A stretch of DNA of 7,264 nucleotides from assembly GCA_031270515.1 (NCBI GenBank), contig JAISXM010000002.1:1-7264 (forward strand), in the 5' to 3' direction. Shown piece by piece: positions 6,388 through 7,264 of this stretch. Each line of letters starts with the position of its first letter. Positions within the stretch are counted from its first letter, which is position 1. The notes under the pieces were generated by a model. It was not told the origin of the DNA. It searched no databases and was given only the letters and a program-made list of their open reading frames with translations. Position numbers and translations under genes: made by a program. This stretch comes from Holosporales bacterium (lineage in GTDB: Bacteria > Pseudomonadota > Alphaproteobacteria > BNTO01).

Positions 6388-6451
6388 GCAATTTAGAAAT
6401 GTCCTCTTTCTGCAATTTAGAAATGTCCGGTTCTGCAATTTAGAAATGTCC
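6388..6451. repeat. Three direct 17-bp repeats at the insertion-sequence end
   Basis: GCAATTTAGAAATGTCC occurs identically at 6388-6404, 6412-6428 and 6435-6451, separated by pyrimidine-rich spacers of 7 and 6 bp. A fourth, diverged and inverted copy is at 6916-6932. Multiple subterminal repeats beside a transposase stop codon suggest transposase binding sites. The outermost copy adjoins an imperfect palindromic stretch whose arms are GCGTTG (6370-6375) and CAACGC (6384-6389). Confidence 0.85.
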
Positions 6452-6458
6452 TCTTTTC

Positions 6459-6710
6459 TTAATAGGAAATAGGTTCATAGTCCCCGCCGATGAGGTTGTT
6501 GATCGCGAGTTGGTCAACGAACCTGTTGACCTCTTTTTCATCCACGATAACAGGTTGTTTCGTGTGTCCCAGCGTCGTGAATGGCATCTCCTGCTGGCCG
6601 CAATAAACTTTAACGCTGCCATTCGTGCACTCGCATACGGTCACTGTCGCATGCCTATATCGATATCCGTGTCCTTGCCCGGTAATTTGGTACACAACGC
6701 ACTCATACCG
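6459..6710 (-). pseudogene. Transposase C-terminal fragment
   Basis: The frame encodes 83 residues that look like the tail of an integrase-type (DDE) transposase of the IS481/ISNCY kind. It runs from YECVVYQI, a degraded version of the usual 'Y-n-xYQI' strand, through HATVTVCECTNGSVKVYCG (the conserved 'VTVCE--dGsv-v-y-g' barrel) to KEVNRFVDQL. The catalytic DDE core and the DNA-binding N-terminus are missing. Upstream the same frame continues through palindromic copy C and stays open to the stop at 6798-6800, so the fragment is fused in frame to the repeat-encoded peptide. No start codon with a ribosome binding site is seen (only TTG at 6770). Expression is unlikely. The terminal repeats begin 7 nt past its stop codon. 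Confidence 0.65.
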
Positions 6711-6785
6711 CCCATAAAAACAATTTGAATTTCTAGCCTTATCTAAACCTTGTAAGACAACGAGCTTCAAATTGTTTATTATGGG
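6711..6785 (-). repeat. 75-bp palindromic element, copy C (in frame with transposase fragment)
   Basis: The arms CCCATAAAAACAATTTGAA (6711-6729) and TTCAAATTGTTTATTATGGG (6766-6785) pair almost completely, with one bulge. The minus-strand frame gives INNLKLVVLQ, GLDKARNSN and CFYG, and continues directly into transposase sequence. Compared with copy B, changes in the conserved stretch are silent (GTA/GTC, GGC/GGT) or conservative (Phe/Leu, Ile/Leu). The flank GGGGACCCGGGATATCTACG resembles the flank of copy B. Confidence 0.88.
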
Positions 6786-6838
6786 GACCCGGGATATCTA
6801 CGCAATCTTTCTTGTTTTTTCGAAAAATGCACCGGGCC

Positions 6839-6913
6839 CCCATAACAAACGATTTGAATATAGTTGTAATACAAAACTTCGACGAAGATAAAAATTCAAA
6901 TCGTTTTTATGGG
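6839..6913 (+). repeat. 75-bp palindromic element, copy D (inverted)
   Basis: The element is inverted relative to the other three. Arms are CCCATAACAAACGATTTGAA (6839-6858) and TTCAAATCGTTTTTATGGG (6895-6913). The plus-strand frame reads ITNDLNIVVIQ, NFDEDKNSN and RFYG, then stops at 6914-6916. An ATG at 6827 could open a 29-codon peptide (MHRAPITNDL...), without a convincing ribosome binding site. Relative to copies B and C the two arms carry matched changes (6851 G with 6902 C) that preserve pairing. Copy C lies 53 bp away in the opposite direction, so 6711-6913 forms a larger inverted repeat. Confidence 0.88.
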
Positions 6914-7112
6914 TAGGACATTATTAAATTGCGCTAACATACAAAACTGCAAATTAAAAACGGAAGATCTGCTTGTGTTTTTGGCTATACACAGAAAATT
7001 GATAGAAAGAACGTCTTTATACACATGCGTCATGTTGATCTTTTATTATAAATAGTATATCGTTAATAATAAGAGATGGCTCCGTTGCACGGCCTTTCTA
7101 TGGAAGCTACGT

Positions 7113-7264
7113 ATGCCGCCACATTACGCTGGGCACAGAGAGCGCCTGCGAAAGCGCTTCCGCGAGTCACAGGGAAAGGCGCTGAGCGATTATGAGATAT
7201 TGGAATTGTTCCTCCACTTATCGATTCCTCGCAAAGATACCAAAGCAATCGCGAAAGCACTGAT
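7113..7264 (+). CDS. radC: RadC family (UPF0758) protein, N-terminal 50 codons
   Basis: From the ATG at 7113 the frame reads MPPHYAGHRERLRKRFRESQ, then GKALSDYEILELFLHLSIPR and KDTKAIAKAL, leaving the window. This is the helix-hairpin-helix-like N-terminal part of RadC, with the GHRxRLRxRF and LSDYEhLELhL...IPRKDTK motifs. The missing C-terminal part should be the JAB/MPN metalloprotease-like domain. RadC is widespread; its proposed role in DNA repair is disputed, and no biochemical activity is firmly established. GGAAG at 7102-7106 lies 6 nt before the ATG and decides the start. An ATG at 7076 is in another frame and soon meets a stop. The 173 bp between the insertion-sequence remnant and this gene are AT-rich (TATAAA at about 7048) and show no other gene. 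Confidence 0.88.
   Translation, partial: MPPHYAGHRERLRKRFRESQGKALSDYEILELFLHLSIPRKDTKAIAKAL

Larger units (their letters stand above)
6381..6939 (-). mobile_element. Remnant of an insertion sequence, probably IS481/ISNCY (IS1202-like)
   Basis: Two 24-bp ends in inverted orientation bound this stretch. Plus-strand 6381-6404 begins TGTCAACGCAATTTAG, and 6916-6939 ends TAAATTGCGCTAACA; as inverted repeats they agree at 20 of 24 positions, with TG...CA termini. The right end carries two more copies of the 17-bp inner motif. Inside remain only the last 83 codons of a transposase and two palindromic elements (copies C and D). Copy D lies 2 bp from the left end. A full element would carry about 1.2 kb of transposase gene, so most of it has been lost. 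No target duplication is visible. The family name rests on the transposase tail and the TGT...ACA ends. Confidence 0.65.

Noticed and set aside
6388..6451. CRISPR-like short direct repeats
   Set aside because: The spacers are only 6-7 bp and pyrimidine-rich, there are no cas genes, and the repeats fit insertion-sequence ends beside a transposase fragment.
7063..7260. 65-codon minus-strand open frame
   Set aside because: It is the antisense shadow of the radC start, which has clear RadC motifs on the plus strand.

Overview
The window looks like part of a moderately AT-rich alphaproteobacterial genome, probably from a host-associated lineage such as Rickettsiales or Holosporales. The pointers are a ChpT-type histidine phosphotransferase (an alphaproteobacterial family), a drug/metabolite transporter resembling the rickettsial S-adenosylmethionine carrier, a DUF2924 phage-type protein, a RadC start of the form common in alphaproteobacteria, and many short palindromic repeats. 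No database search was possible, so family names rest on motif recognition.

Left part (1-3619). A DUF2924 gene runs off the left edge. It is followed by two minus-strand genes for predicted exported proteins. One is a metallophosphoesterase with a complete metal-ligand set and a C-terminal tail built from an 18-bp tandem repeat. The other is a membrane-anchored or secreted protein with BspA-type (LRR_5) leucine-rich repeats. A hairpin with a distal T-run lies after the LRR gene.

Middle (3620-5356). A plus-strand EamA transporter converges on the minus-strand chpT gene. The 3' flank of the transporter shares about 35 nt of sequence with the 3' flank of the LRR gene. Both copies start a few bases after the stop codon and both lead into a hairpin containing GGGGGCCC.

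Right part (5357-7264). This is a repeat-rich stretch around a Sel1-repeat lipoprotein gene. It holds four copies of a palindromic element, each exactly 75 bp (25 codons), at 5413-5487, 5509-5583, 6711-6785 and, inverted, 6839-6913. The copies share arms and a recognisable 25-codon reading frame. The last two lie inside the wreck of an insertion sequence (6381-6939) that keeps its terminal repeats and only the last 83 codons of its transposase, read in frame from one palindromic copy. The window ends in the first 50 codons of radC.

The genes do not form one pathway. The likely themes are host interaction (exported phosphoesterase, LRR protein, Sel1 lipoprotein, metabolite uptake), cell-cycle signalling (ChpT), and genome remodelling by mobile and palindromic repeats. 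The most novel signal is the 75-bp palindromic family. It behaves like the Rickettsia palindromic elements that sit in frame inside genes, but its peptide does not match the RPE peptides I can recall.
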